From Alentia gelatinosa (lineage: Eukaryota; Annelida; Polychaeta; Phyllodocida; Polynoidae), in contig OX465583.1 of NCBI GenBank assembly GCA_950022655.1, positions 14,903,298-14,967,297 on the forward strand: a stretch of 64,000 nucleotides of DNA, in the 5' to 3' direction. The first letter of the stretch is position 1. Every line of letters begins with the position of its first letter. The notes below the pieces were generated by a model. That model did no database searches. It worked only from the letters and a program-made list of their open reading frames with translations, and had not been told where the DNA came from. This document shows positions 1-12,129 of the stretch, one piece after another. The position numbers and the translations under genes were made by a program.

Positions 1-1095
1 ACATAGGCAAATCTATGTGTCTTGTGACATAAACTGTGTTTTATGCCACAAGAAATCGGCAAATCAGCAACCAGTGTGCGAGATACTCCTGTGAATATTT
101 CCAGTTCTACCGATACACAATGATACACACCGATAGGCTATGACAATCGATACATAGTTAATTGTCATAGACCCCCCCCCCCCCCCTATGATACAGGGTT
201 TTACCGGGAAGGGGCCCTCGCGTATCGGTTGTTATCCCACCCCTGGTACAGGTTGTGCCATTGAGTTAACGTTGAAATAAAATACGCCACGCTCACCTAC
301 GTAGAGTGTCAATTCTCTGCCATTGCAGTGGCGGAGAATCTATGTATGCTGCGACCAATGAACGTCGCGGAAAAGAAAATAGTTCCGGCGCCATTGTTTG
401 AACCGCAGCTGCAGCAACAATAGTTCCGACGCTATTGTTTGAACAATTCAATACATGATTATATTATTGCTTAAAATCGACTGTAAGGTCCGTGTTGGGG
501 GTGAGATAAAAACAGAACCGCTTTCGAAGACAAAGACAGTTCTGCTTAATGCCATCATAAAAACCTGGCCAACTGCCCCTAATTTTGCTGCCATTTTCAT
601 TTTGTATGCTCTGAGTAGCAAAGGCCGGCGCATACGGCAAAATAGTGCGTGCGAAAAAATGGTCCATACCTAAATGAACTAATATCAATACCCAACGTCT
701 CAGGAAAAGGTGGATAATAAATACAATGTAGACTGGTTTCAGATAAAAGCAGGTGTATACTCCGTGCAATATCCTCGCACACGCTCAGATATTATCACAC
801 GTCAACTCCTCTGAGCACATGGCTGCATGTATCTAAAACCAATCATTATGAGCCTGGTGGACCCCCCATTTCAGTGGCATTCACCTCAGAATACCTTACA
901 AATTGCCAGAATGAAAATCGAAATTAATCAAAGTGTTGCAAGTAGGTCAAATTAGCAAAAGTCCAATATGGCCACACCAAATATATTAAATTCCATAATT
1001 CTGGTTTGAATTGAGGTAGAAACATGATTCAAAATGCTAAACATATGTTTTCTGAAGTGGACAATCCATACAAATCCCAAACCTACTTCAAAATT
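1..1095. other. non-coding DNA with small repeats
   Basis: No protein or RNA gene seen. It holds a C homopolymer at about 173-186, an 11-bp-stem hairpin at 312-339 with one G:T-type mismatch, and two near-identical 26-bp direct repeats at 379-404 and 419-444. Open frames here have no recognisable domains. Confidence 0.6.
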
Positions 1096-1100
1096 GAGGA

Positions 1101-1370
1101 GGGTGTGGGGAGTTAGCTCAGTGGTTAAGGCATTGGACTTGTAATCCCAAGATTGTTGGACCTTTTGGGTTTGAGTCCCACTAATGCCACTCTTCTCCTT
1201 CAACTCCAGCAGTGGTGGATTTACTAATATACCAAAGGTAAATTGTTCTCATACCATGTCTATGTGGCGCAGGAACTAAAAGAAATCTCCCCTAAGTAAA
1301 TGCGTAGGGGTGAGAAATTTGCCTGAATTCATCACATAGTTCAATCACCACTTTTTTTATAGATGCACTG
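1101..1370 (+). mobile_element. tRNA-derived SINE
   Basis: The segment starts with a tRNA-like head carrying a good A box (TAGCTCAGTGG, 1114-1124) and a B box (GGTTTGAGTCC, 1168-1178) at normal pol III spacing. The anticodon position reads TGT (Thr-like). The acceptor stem barely pairs and the variable loop is too long, so this is not a functional tRNA but the promoter head of a SINE. The body continues to about 1360. The 3' limit is a guess, because no poly-A or target duplication was found. Confidence 0.6.
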
Positions 1371-2507
1371 CGTGAATACCACTAATTCATTTCTATGTAC
1401 GCCATCGCGGAAGTGCATGTATCGGCTGTAAATTGACTTGCTTTCATATATATATATTTACGCCCATAATTCACGCCAGCGTATGAAGCGTATACAAGAC
1501 TGTTTCCTTTTAAATACAGACGTGTCGTGGCTGTATTTCACACCAGGCGTATACGAGAGGAGATATCCTCTGCGCAATATGTATACGCCGGTCGTATACA
1601 TGTTATATACGTTTGATGTATATGTATACATACACAAAGCCACAACCCCCGCAGCTGTATGCCGGCGTGTATAGTAGTTGTAAGGCCCCACCACCCGACT
1701 CCCTGTACTCACTCAACCAACACTGATCTTCGTTGGCACACCTCTTGAATCGTGGCGTTTGTCAGTACCGTTGTCTTCCTCTTATTTCCACTAAACCCGT
1801 TCGGACACACTCCAACACACTGCGACACACTCCGACAGAGCCCTTCCAATAGCTTGATAATTGGAAAACGTTTTGGCGTGGCCAAATCGTAGATCTTTTC
1901 GTAGTGTGTCGGGACAGTGGGAGCCCGGCTTTATATGCAATTCGTCATACCTGTAGTAGGAGCGATGCCACGAGAATATTCTGTTTCATCCGCATATTCA
2001 TCGATCAGAATTGACGCCCCCGAGCAATCCGACAGGTCAGACTGTAAATAAAACACAAGCTAAAGGTAAGACATGTAACATTTACCGTTCCCTTTGTCTA
2101 ATGTGAGGGGCGACATGTAACAGTTTTTTCTTTGTCTAATGACATATTCTCTGGTCACTTAAGAAATTTATTAGCCTGCCTGACGTATGATGGAATGCGA
2201 AACAAAAAATTAATGTGCTGCGATAGGGAACATACAGTGTACTCGTTACCCTATACAGGATCGGATACAAAATATTATGCATTTGAATCTGCTCAAATCG
2301 TAGGAATCTCATGAGAGCTTGTTGTGTGAATGACAGGATAAAGCTGGATTCACACGTAGAGAATCACACACCTGAGACTGGTGTACTCCACACCTTTCTC
2401 CGAGTGTCAGACAATTCTCGGTTGGTACAAGATTGTCATTGCAAAGTGCTTTTATCAGTAGGCTATCAAGGAAAAATGGCGAATTTAAGTCACATGGGGG
2501 GACACAC
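1371..2507. other. non-coding DNA, cluster of CGTATAC motifs
   Basis: No gene recognised. Between about 1480 and 1675 the palindromic motif GTATAC, often as CGTATAC/GTATACG, recurs many times in imperfect arrangement. Around 2068-2145 a short phrase containing ACATGTAAC and TTTGTCTAATG is repeated twice. Confidence 0.5.
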
Positions 2508-2976
2508 CTGGGGCCTGTTTTTCAGACAGCGACATCTTTATTTGTAGTAATCACAAAAGAGTGACCAGTTGGGCGACCAAACCAATCATCATGACCAAAA
2601 AGTGTTCCTCAGACCCGGTCACTATTCAGCTGTTATAATCACTGTTGGTCCAAGGCCCATTCAAAAACAAAAGCATGTCTCACATGAATATTACTCAAAA
2701 GAAAATTGTGAAATTTGGGAATTAAATAAAACAGATATAAATAATTCATTGCAGTGAATATTGTTTCATTTGATAAAGTGGAAGTGTGTAAAATGAAATA
2801 TGCCACCATTTGGGCTAAATGGTCACAACTCTGGAACCCAAAACCATCACCACGACACTTTACCCCTGAAAGTGGTCGCACATGTTATGACGTCGCATCT
2901 CTGGAACCCAAAGGTCTCCAAACGGTCACTAACTGGTCACTATAGGAAAGAGTCACGACTAAAAAACAGGCCCCTG
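2508..2976. mobile_element. MITE-like element with GGGGCCTG termini
   Basis: The ends are inverted: CTGGGGCCTGTTTTTCAG at the left and the complement of CAGGGGCCTGTTTTTTAG at the right. Sub-terminal GTGACCAGTT-like blocks are also inverted. There is no transposase. The CAGGG start resembles hAT-type termini, but no clean 8-bp target duplication is visible, so the superfamily is unsettled. The same end motif recurs at 11209, 12884, 13562 and 14190. Confidence 0.6.
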
Positions 2977-4659
2977 GTACATAATCTCAGATAGTCACAG
3001 TGAGCACTCACCCAGGGACTCAAGTACCCTTGAAGTGAGGGGTGTTACAAACATGTAATCATGCTTGCTGGCCTCCTATTGGCTAGAGCAGGTACATAGT
3101 CGCACCAGGTCCATTTGTTTCACCAAAATGACCCTCTAAATTTTAAACCTGCTCAAGTCAAAATCTCATGAGATTCTGTTCCTTTTTAGGGGTGCTTGTC
3201 ATCGACAATTGCAAGGAAAAAAAATTGTCTCAGCAAAATGGAACCCTATACTTTAGACGAGGAGATAGTGTTCCAGTGACGAATCTCAACAGGATCTGTC
3301 TCAGACAAACACTCTATGAGTTACATGAATCCCACCATGTGAATCCCGCTTGACAGATCTTTATCTCTACATTTCTTAAAGACAAATGCAAGTAGGTATT
3401 GAAGCATCCCCTGGTTCTACTCAATAAACACTGGTGCTGCCATCTGGTTTCATGACAATGTTGCCATAGACACCAATAGACACCAATAGATAAGCACTTA
3501 CCTTCTTCAGATGGCCTTCCCATAGAAATTAGCATGGTGACATAGTAATTTTTTTTTGCATTTTTCACTTGTATATGTTCCCAACTATCATAATCCAGAA
3601 TTATTTGAATATAGCAAGAGAACATCAGTGTCATTTAGCAACAAAATATTGCACTTTTCCCATGGACACCAATAGTTAAGCATTTACATTTTCAGATGGC
3701 CCTCCCATAGAAGTAAGCATGGTGACATGCCATATTTTTTTGCATTTTCTAATTGCTGTTATATTATCCTGAGTTATTTGCAAACTCAATAGAAGTTAGA
3801 AATCGCCCAACTACCAGCATTTGTCTTTAAGGAAAAGAGGTAGTCGCACACAACTATCTTTCCATTACGAAATTGAAGACAAGGTGTTGGGCGTCTGCTA
3901 ATGCCAGTCAGTCCAATCCAAACGGCATATGTTACATTCTAGTCTAGATATGACAAATGCATTCCTAGGACGGTCACACCTAGTTATTTAGAAACATGGA
4001 TTCCAACAAATCATTTCATTTGTGGTAGGTGCGCTAATTTGAAATTCAGCTGTGGGAAAACCGGACATTTGATATCCTGGATGGTGAAGTTTGTCTACAG
4101 CCAAAAACTGTTAAAAATTATTCCAAACACACTCTCCTTATCTGTAATAACATAACTTTCCCACCCCCACCTGTAGTAGCATTATCACTAACCAGGAAAA
4201 CCCTACCCGAGGGCTGGTGATGCTATACTACACATATATCCATAAATGTTTTTTTTTTTTTTTCATTTCATGTAAAGTCTATACATAGGCAGTCTGCTTG
4301 TTTGCAGGTTTTATATGCCATTGAAGGGTGAGATTACTTTCACTATCAGCAACAATACACAACATTGTTTACATAGTGACTCCATTATGAGTCGATAGTA
4401 AATAGATGATGATGGAAATAATGGGATGTGATGAGCTATGTGTCTCAGCTATGCAGCTTATCTGGCTCCACTCTCTCAGGAGAGTTTACAAGTGTATTGT
4501 ACCCAATCAATAACCATGACATATAACTAATCAGTCATTGTGTATGCTAGACCATATTTTACTTATAGCTTTAACATTTTTCTTGTATAGGAATATTGAG
4601 GTAACATTCTGGGTTTATATTGGTAGGGCATTCCAATAATTCATTCCTATGTATTTAGG
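2977..4659. other. non-coding DNA with a duplicated 90-bp phrase
   Basis: No gene seen. A phrase containing GACACCAATAG, CAGATGGCC and TAGCATGGTGACAT occurs at about 3468-3560 and again, diverged, at 3659-3755. A T-run lies at about 4249-4263. Confidence 0.5.
3818..3918 (+). repeat. 101-bp dispersed repeat, copy 1
   Basis: This 101-bp block is repeated at 5129-5229 with a single visible difference (CTAATG versus CCAATG). The flanks differ, so it is a dispersed unit rather than a tandem duplication. Such high identity beside badly decayed DNA suggests a recent copy or conversion. Confidence 0.85.
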
Positions 4660-5480
4660 ATTTCGATTATAATAACAGGTTCGAGGTCTCTTTAATTTTA
4701 CCTGTCTCTTTGCTTGCGATCAGGTTTTTTTGATTTTGATCCACAATGATGTTATCCGCATATCTTCTCATATATAGTAGTGTAAGATAAATTCTTCTAC
4801 AATGGAGACTTTCACTAGAACATCGTGAGTGAAGTTTATCTACACTTATTTCTCGTATGGTTTTCCTAGTGCATATCCTAAGCCCCCTGTTCTGTGCGTT
4901 TTGCAAAGTGCTGAGCAGGCTTTTATTTGCTCCTCCTATAAAACCAAATCATCTGCATAAAATATATGTTTACATAACAAAGGCAAAACTTTGATATCAT
5001 CGATGAAACAATTGAAATATGTCTCAATTGATCTATGATAACAATAAAGGAATCCTTAAGAACCCGGGAGTTGATACCTTGTAAACCACTCGATATGTTT
5101 ACATTAATTTCTTTAACCGAATTATACACATTTGTCTTTAAGGAAAAGAGGTAGTCGCACACAACTATCTTTCCATTACGAAATTGAAGACAAGGTGTTG
5201 GGCGTCTGCCAATGCCAGTCAGTCCAATCAGTTGATACCTTGTAAACCACTCGATTTGTTTACATCAATTTCGAATTTTACACATGGGATAGACTAATTT
5301 TCATCTCAGGTAGGGAGTCACCAGAGTCTACCAGCAATCGATTATCATCCTCTTGAGGATATGTACCTTTTCCATCATTCCCCACATTTGCAAAAAAAAA
5401 AATCATTTAGAAAGTTTACCATTTCATTCCCCGTTCGGAAAACACCTGAATCTTTGTCCCATAATTTTGTAATAAGGTTT
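4660..5480 (-). pseudogene. decayed non-LTR reverse transcriptase (relic)
   Basis: Minus-strand translation in several frames matches the intact RT at 14560-16617. Blocks corresponding to its FYANVG, NVYECVKEID, YADD-flanking and NRGLRICTR regions are recognisable. Most of the RT palm and thumb is missing: the N-terminal connection jumps directly to the sequence around the YADD box, so the copy is internally deleted. A 101-bp repeat (5129-5229) interrupts it. It is probably the 3' half of one element whose endonuclease lies at 6028-7060. Confidence 0.8.
5129..5229 (+). repeat. 101-bp dispersed repeat, copy 2
   Basis: Near-identical to 3818-3918. It sits inside the RT relic, and a stretch of the relic of about 45 bp (starting GTTGATACCTTGTAAACC) is present on both sides, at about 5071 and 5230. 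This looks like a long target duplication or a template-switch event. Confidence 0.85.
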
Positions 5481-5529
5481 TTGTCTTGCGCATTACCCCA
5501 GATCCCCGAATGAAACAAGATGGAGGCCG

Positions 5530-5985
5530 GAGTGGGCTTATAAAATTTTATAAAATTTTATATGTCATTGATATGAATAAGTGGTTATACAATGAATATC
5601 AATAATAAGAATAAATGTATAATTGACAGATGTATTTTGTTGTCAATTATGAACAGTTTATGATAACATAATGAATTTATTATGTAATATTACATAGTTA
5701 TGAGGAACATGTAATAATAAAATAATACTAATAGCCCTACGAGTGGAAGGAGTAGAAGAGAAAAAAGGTGAGGGTGGGTGGGAAGAAAAAGTATGTGTGT
5801 GAGGTGTGAGACCTGAGAAGCGTATGAGGCAGAGTACAGTGTCGACCTAGCGCACTTTGATGTTTAGTGCGGCCGATAGTGGAGAGGGGGCGCAGGGGTT
5901 CGCTAGTGCAGAGGTGTTTCACCAGGGGGGGCAATGACCACCCCTGACCAAAGGCCATGGGTATCCGATTATATAGGGTTTTAAC
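5530..5985. other. insertion splitting the non-LTR relic
   Basis: The retroelement reading is lost here and resumes near 6028. The insert starts with a repeated TATAAAATTTTA phrase, is AT-rich to about 5730, then turns GC-rich. No terminal repeats or domain were recognised. Confidence 0.45.
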
Positions 5986-6027
5986 AGATCTCCAGAATTG
6001 TTTCGGACTATCTGCTGATGATTCAAT

Positions 6028-7060
6028 TTAGTTTTTCCCATACATTTCTGTAGCTCTGCGAATATTAATTCGTTTAATATTTTTGAGCCTGTGTTTGTTT
6101 ATATCGGTAGGATTTCTCTCAAAGTCTCTAAATATCTCCCTTATTTCAATCATATTTAATGCATCCTCTGTTAACCAAGATGCCTCTTTCTGTTCAAATG
6201 AGAAAGTCTTCATAGGCCACACAGTGTCTAGATAATTCGTTATAACTTCTTGAATTAATTCCCATTGCCTCTCAGGGTATTTTAAGAGATAGAAGTCTGT
6301 CCAGTCATACATATAGAGTATATTTTGTAGATCAAGGGTATTATATCCTCGATAAGACCTACCATAAAATTCACATGGTTCCTTTGGGAGAGGTACTTGT
6401 ACCATAAACTTCCGAGTTACAAGAAGTGCCCGGTGGTCACTGATTAGATTTTGGTAAGCTTTTACTTCAAAACTATGGACGCTATTAGATAGTACATGAT
6501 CTATGCATGTCCCACTCTCTGATCTTCTAATGTCGGTCATATAGTTTTTCAGATTATTTTCCCTCAGAAAATCGGTAAAAAGCTTACATGATATGTTATT
6601 CCTGTCAATAGTGTTAATGTTATCGTCCCCCATATATAGCTTTCCATAATTTTTGTAACAACTGTCTGCACTTATATCTTCCAGATAAGGAATTGACATA
6701 TATCACCAGATGGTGCTCTGTAATAGAAGATTAGTAACATCTTTTTATTTTGCGGTTTCTCTATTCTTAATACCATAGCCTCCATATTATCATTTCAACG
6801 TGCCCATTGTTGCTCCACAGTACTTATGCTTATCATTTATATAACAGCATAAACCACCTCCAATTTTCGATAGTCTGTCCTGTTTTATAACAAAAAATCA
6901 ATCTTGGGCGATCATACCAGATGTATAAAGAGGAGTGAGCCAGGTCTCACTGTAACACATATAATCTAGACCTTGGTAGATCTCCCTTACCTCCGCAAAG
7001 TGCTTGTATAAACTCCTGACGTTTAGGTAGCCAAGTCTGATCTTTGGTCTATTCATTACA
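6028..7060 (-). pseudogene. non-LTR endonuclease (EEP) domain, frameshifted
   Basis: Minus-strand reading from about 7055 gives the N-terminal APE-type endonuclease signature (LNVRSL, then SETWLT, then a GGGLC-Y block). After a frame break near 6700 an open 223-codon frame carries GDDNIN, CIDHVLSN and SDHRALLV, the Asp/Asn and Asp-His catalytic blocks of the exonuclease-endonuclease-phosphatase fold. Its C-terminus matches the EN-RT linker of the element at 14560-16617 (PWLT/SWLT block). This domain nicks target DNA for target-primed reverse transcription. The frameshift makes it non-functional as read. Confidence 0.85.
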
Positions 7061-7504
7061 ACTATACTCAAGGTCCCCTACAAAATGACCATATGATCTA
7101 TGACAAGTAACGACATGTGCCATGAGGATGAAGATGATAAAGATGTGAACGACAATCTCATGAGCATATCTTGCCGGTGAGATGTGGTTTTCCACCCCCA
7201 GTAGCATACAGCTAATAAGCTTGCTTTTCCAAGGGGTGGGTGATATATTCATATCTGTATCTTACAACTGGTTCCAAAGAACAAGGAGAAAGACAGTGTT
7301 GTTGTCGGAGCAGGTAAGGGAGAGGAGGGTCGAGCTGTGAAATGAAGCTTCATGAATCATTACAGTCTCATGTCTAATTTTGTCGCTGTTTTTGTCAGTT
7401 TGTCACGACTATCCAGTCAGAGTTTCACTCTGTGTGGAAACACGTCATGGAGAACCGCCTTTCTGGGCCACAGCCGACTTGGTGCTGCGCTGAGTAGTTC
7501 TAAC
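7061..7504. other. non-coding DNA
   Basis: No gene or repeat could be supported here. The 82-codon frame at 7352-7600 runs into the minisatellite and has no domain. Confidence 0.5.
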
Positions 7505-8570
7505 CTATACCTTTTATTTACAATACACAAGTGTACAACATCGGGAAGGTCTGACTTAGTTATTTACAATACACAAGTTTACAACCCCTGGAGGGTATAG
7601 CCTAGACTAGTTGTTTATACAATACACAAAGGGTTGGTATGAGAACGGAAAGGTCTAGCTTAGGCTCTTTATTTACAATACACACGGGGCTGGCGCAACA
7701 CGAGGAAGGTATAACTCAGGTTTATAATTCACAAAACACAAGGGGTTGGTACAACGAATACCAGTGAATTCGGTACCGCGACAGTTTCGGTCCGGTGGTG
7801 AGTTCGCTAACGCGACAGTTTCGGTCCGCGAAAAAGGTGAATTCGATACCGCCCGCGGTGCCGGCCGCCACCCGCGGTGCCGGGGTCGGGTGCCGGCCAC
7901 TACCCGCAGTTAGGGCCGGCCACACGGCTGGCCATACCCGGGATATACTCGCAGCCCTGTCAGCCAGATTGTGTTTTTCCTACATTCTTATTTATCCCTA
8001 ACCTTAAACTATCCCTAAACATAACCTAACCCTATCCCTGACCCTATCCCTATCCCTAACCCTAACCCTAACCCTAACCCTATTCCTAACCTAACCCTAA
8101 CCCTATCCCTAACCCTAACCCTATTCCTAACCTAACCTAACCCTATCCCTAACCCTAACCCTAACCCTAACCCTAACCTTAACCCTATTCCTAACCTAAC
8201 CCTAACCCTAACCCTATCCCTAACCCTAACCCTAACCCTAACCCTATCCCTATCCCTATCCCTATCCCTAACCCTAACCCTAACCCTGCTATGTCTGGGA
8301 GAGGCCCGGGAGATCCGGCCGACCTCACCATGACATAGGCGGCAGGCCGGGGAACGTAGCGATATCAAATTCACCGGTACCGAACTTGTAGCGGTAGCGA
8401 ATTCACCGGTATCGAGTTCGCATGTGACCGAATTCACCGTAGACCGGTACAACAATGGGAAAGTCTAACTTAGACTCATTATATACAATGCATAAAGGGT
8501 TCATACACACTCGGAAGGTATAACAGAGACTCGTAATTTGTAATGTATACAATGAATCATTTTTCTCCTA
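7505..8570. repeat. about 55-bp minisatellite interrupted by a GC-rich/telomeric block
   Basis: Degenerate units containing TTTACAATACACAAG and GGGAAGGT...CTTAG recur at about 7516, 7560, 7615, 7670 and 7725. The array resumes after 8445 (GGTACAACAATGGGAAAG, then TATACAATGCATAAAGGG). The block at 7756-8445 looks inserted into the array. It consists of GC-rich DNA with GAATTC/GGTACC-rich phrases on both sides of the telomere-like repeats. Confidence 0.65.
7994..8287 (-). repeat. degenerate interstitial telomere-like array (CCCTAA)n
   Basis: About 290 bp of CCCTAA/CCCTAT/CCTAA units, the complement of the metazoan telomere repeat TTAGGG. Purity is moderate, with many CCCTAT variants. Arginine-rich open frames on the minus strand here are artefacts of the repeat. 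Confidence 0.9.
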
Positions 8571-9164
8571 TCTATCATAGGATACATTTTATTCACTACG
8601 GAAGGTGTATTTATAAAACAATAGAGCAATTCACTGTGACTTCGTATATTATCTCACAAGTAATAAAAATAGGGAAAGATTACAAACGACAGTAAACAAC
8701 AGCTTGCGCATAGCGCTATCAGTAAAGAAAGCAACAGATATGCATGTTATAACATTACATGAAAAGGGAAAAATCAGAAGCTTAGACTATACGGCATATA
8801 GCCTATGATCCATGGGGGCCACCATGACGCCCCCCGAGTAGGTGTTCTTCACTAAAGGAGGTGAAAAAATAGCTGTTCTTCACTAATGGAGGTGCAAAAG
8901 AAGTGAGTGATAATTGAGAAATGTCACTTTTCTTGCCTTGCTCACATATGTAAATAAAGTGTTCCATGTGAAAAACATCATGTTCTGGGTTTTAGCATTA
9001 TATCTTGCTGCTCTGGAATCGGTGTAGAGAGTCAAAGGAACCTTGGTAAAACATTGAAAGGCAGCTGAATTTCGTAAGAACAAAGAGCCAGAATACAGGT
9101 TTTGTCCCCCGACCACCTAGTGGCTGCTTCATGAACTAACAATGGCTCTGTCCCCTATAGAAGA
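8571..9164. other. non-coding DNA
   Basis: No gene recognised. A short duplicated phrase (GTTCTTCACTAAWGGAGGTG) occurs twice at about 8842-8895. Confidence 0.5.
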
Positions 9165-9437
9165 ATGTCCCACTTAATCTCTCTTATAAAATGGTGGTCT
9201 GAGGATATCGACCATATCTTTGAGACGCAGACTTACAATACCAGATTATCTACTAAAACAAGACTTAAAGTAAAGAGGCCATTGTCCGAAAAACTCAGGA
9301 GGTCACCATTATTGATAGGTGAAAAAGTTTGGAACACGTTAAAAAAAGAAACACAAGACCTGCAACGAGGAAATACATTTAAGGTTAGAGTTAAAGAGGA
9401 ATTGCTAAAATTAGATATTACTAGCATAATTAAATAG
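9165..9437 (+). pseudogene. C-terminal fragment of a non-LTR reverse transcriptase
   Basis: This 90-codon frame resembles the extreme C-terminus of CR1/Jockey-type RT ORFs. It has a basic stretch, then a KVWNTLKKE block equivalent to the usual LWNSLP/IWNGLS motif, then an FK-V-LL ending. It matches the terminal region of the RTs at 17579-19477 and 33462-33800. No upstream RT sequence is attached, as expected of a severely 5'-truncated insertion. The first methionine has no special support. Confidence 0.65.
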
Positions 9438-9908
9438 TTTAAGTTTTAAATTTAGGTGAAAAATCTGAAATATCTCAATGTCATGTAACTGGATCACAAG
9501 ATCAGTATGAGAATAGCATATAATATGATCATAAGATCATAGTCTAATGTTTTAAAAATTCCATGTTGTAAAACATCAAGGAAGGGCAAAACAATGGAGT
9601 GTGTCCTTGTCTTTGTCTTGCATTGTGAATTGTGACTGTATTGTCCTATATGTTTCAATGTGGCTACTGTATGGAAGAACGCCTCCTGGCGAATACTTTA
9701 TGTCGTTACTATATGTCTTACTGAATAAAAAAATGAAAAAATTGACACTAGAATGAAGCTGGGTATGGGTTCCCATCACTCGCAAAAGAAAAGCCAGGGT
9801 TTTTAGTATGAATCTTTGACTATGATCATTTTCCGAGTTATCTAACATACAGCAACAAAATAAGGGCAACATTCAGAGGGTCGTGACGGCATTGATTATT
9901 TACAACTT
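9438..9908. other. non-coding DNA
   Basis: AT-rich. Possibly the 3' UTR of the preceding RT fragment followed by unique DNA. Nothing else recognised. Confidence 0.45.
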
Positions 9909-10621
9909 AAGCCCCGCACCCTCTGCGCTCCCTATAGGTCTTACGATAGGTCTTACGACTGAATTCCTAATTCAATTTTTTTTTTAATTTACCGGAATAT
10001 CAAACGAAATTGTAGCAGTTTACCGTGGACACGATTGATACTACGATACACACGATTGGCTCCCGAGTAGGCCCCCCGATAAGATCCAAGATGTTGGATT
10101 TTTCGTAGCAAATCGTGTGTATCGGGAAAAATATTTCTCACGTAAAATAATTGAAAAATTCTGAAATTTCACCACTGGGTAAAACACAATACTGAAAATA
10201 TATTTTTATTTGATTGAATATAATGGTCTTAAACCTTATTTTCATATCGGAATTATGAAGCAGTCATAGTTATATTTTTCAAATTGACTATTCCAGTATC
10301 CGAGAAATAATGTGATATTTTTGTTTATATTCTGGTAAAAGATTATATCCATGCAACATTTCGTCAACTATGATATATTAGATTTTGATATAAAAATACT
10401 GCCTGAGGTCTGAGATACACTGAGTGAACCTTTAGCCAAGTTGTAACCGTGGTCACCTTTTTTGTACCACCAAAGCTGTCCCGACACTCTATGGTACTCA
10501 CAGATAGGCTGCGATTAGATTCGGGAAGCTCACGATATCATACACTACGAATTTCCAATTATTAATCGTAGTGTATCGGGACGTCTATCGTGGTAAATCG
10601 GCGGCAGTGGGTGCGGGGTTT
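9909..10621. mobile_element. TIR element with AAGCCCCGCACCC ends
   Basis: The left end AAGCCCCGCACCCTCTGC and the right end, complement of AAACCCCGCACCCACTGC, form an inverted repeat of about 18 bp. Sub-terminal blocks with CGATACAC and its complement are also arranged inversely. No transposase frame is present. No certain target duplication is visible (flanks CAACTT and GCAATTG). Confidence 0.65.
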
Positions 10622-10707
10622 GCAATTGATCTATAGAAGGTAGACGCCACACTGAGGGAGTGTGAGAACGGCTAGATAGCTGAAAACCCTTCATCTAGCT
10701 ATGGACT

Positions 10708-11045
10708 ATTCCCACCTGCCAACAAAAATTATAGGCGATTTTTAGGAACCACTCTTTCAAATATGGGTATTGTGGTGCAAGGGTTACAAATCCGAGCCAA
10801 AGATCGGCGATTTTGTTTATCGATATCGATGGTTTGTCTCACCTGCCGACTGACGTTGAGCCCCCTTTTCTGAACTCACGATTCTTCACAAAATCGAATC
10901 GGCAAAACAGTTTTTCGGGAATATAGAATCGGAAGATAGATCGATCACCAACGTTGATAGGTTCTGTCTCCATTTGCCCCTTTCTGACAACAATGAATAT
11001 CAAGCCATCGGTGGTGCGGACAAATTTATCGGAGGCAGGTGGAAT
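10708..11045. mobile_element. TIR element with ATTCCCACCTGCC ends
   Basis: ATTCCCACCTGCC at the left is matched by the complement of ATTCCACCTGCC at the right. Inside, CGAT-rich phrases recur in both orientations. It is non-coding. Just downstream, 11081-11119 is an isolated hairpin with 15-bp arms (one mismatch) and a 9-nt loop. Confidence 0.55.
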
Positions 11046-11208
11046 CCGGGTCTATATAGGCCTTAACCCTCATCAAACATGCAGGGTACAGGGAGTTCAG
11101 GACGCTCCCTGCACCCTGCGCTGACCAGGCTGAGGACAGCCGCATCGAATACCGGCGTCGCCAGCTGACTTTACTAACCTGGGGGCTGTTGAATAAAGTT
11201 TGTTTGTT

Positions 11209-11878
11209 CAGGGACCTGTTTTTAAAACTAAGAACGATAAAAAAATTGGTCCTATCGTGGTCCTTGATGCATTCTCATTACCTAAAGTGATCTGTCATTG
11301 TAGAGGACATTCCTACACAACGATTAGGAAAATATCTTTATTTTCGGTGTTTAAAAAAATCTTGATCGTGATCCACATCGTCCATAGGCCTGTCCTACCT
11401 CCATTATCTGTCTTATTGGAAGACAACCCCAGGGGGTGTCGTACAATATTTGGTTTAGCAGAATTAAACAACTTAGCTACTCTCAGCTTGTAATGGCCTC
11501 TTAAAGTGTAGTGGGATTACATTATTATATTTCCCTTGAAATAAATCCATTGCAGAGGCACAAAGGATGCTTATTTGTAAAATGGTATTGCATTGTCCTC
11601 CACCAAGATCCTTCCTCCACGAGGAATATCTTTAGTCATTGACTAAAGACAATCCTAGTGTTTAGTCATGTGACTATAAAACTCAATCTGATTGGTTGTT
11701 CACTAGGACATGCCTTTAACTACGATCAGAAAGGCTTGAACGATAAAGATTTGATCGTTTCTGTAGGACCATGTTTAAAACACGGACTGACAAAGACATC
11801 CTAGTCAATATCGTTGTGGTAGGTCCTAATCGTAGTCTTTCAACCACTATCGTTCTTAGTTTAAAAAACAGCCCCCTG
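11209..11878. mobile_element. MITE family B, copy 1
   Basis: Inverted ends of about 30 bp start CAGGGACCTGTTTTT and continue AAACTAAGAACGAT on each side. The interior is shared over its length with 12884-13564, including GGTCCTTGATGCATTCTC and GATCCACATCGTCCATAG. Open frames within it (11200-11493, 11771-11953) look incidental. It is a non-autonomous DNA transposon and the superfamily is not proven. Confidence 0.8.
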
Positions 11879-12129
11879 GTGCTGGTTCTGGACGATACGA
11901 AAACTCCAACGATAAACAACATCCTGGACGATTTATCATTCAGCGTTGTATGACAAAACAGGAGATGTTTTCTAAATGATCGTATTTGTATACAACACCT
12001 TGTAAGAGATTTAGGTTATTTTTATTGTCAAACCATCTAATGCTTAGAACACATAACTTTATACAACATTATGGCCCCAAAGACAATTCTAAGATACTTT
12101 TTTGTCGTTCGTACTTTATTCAACGGCCC
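11879..12129. other. non-coding DNA
   Basis: Unique AT-rich sequence between a MITE and a minisatellite. No gene seen. Confidence 0.4.

Noticed and set aside
1106..1190. Functional tRNA-Thr(TGT)
   Set aside because: A and B boxes are good, but the acceptor stem does not pair and the variable loop is too long; it is better explained as a SINE head.
1438..1712. Tyr-rich frames on both strands
   Set aside because: They arise from the GTATAC-rich stretch, and both strands are open there by composition.
8132..8455. Arg/Val/Asp repetitive protein on the minus strand
   Set aside because: Translation of the telomere-like CCCTAA array.
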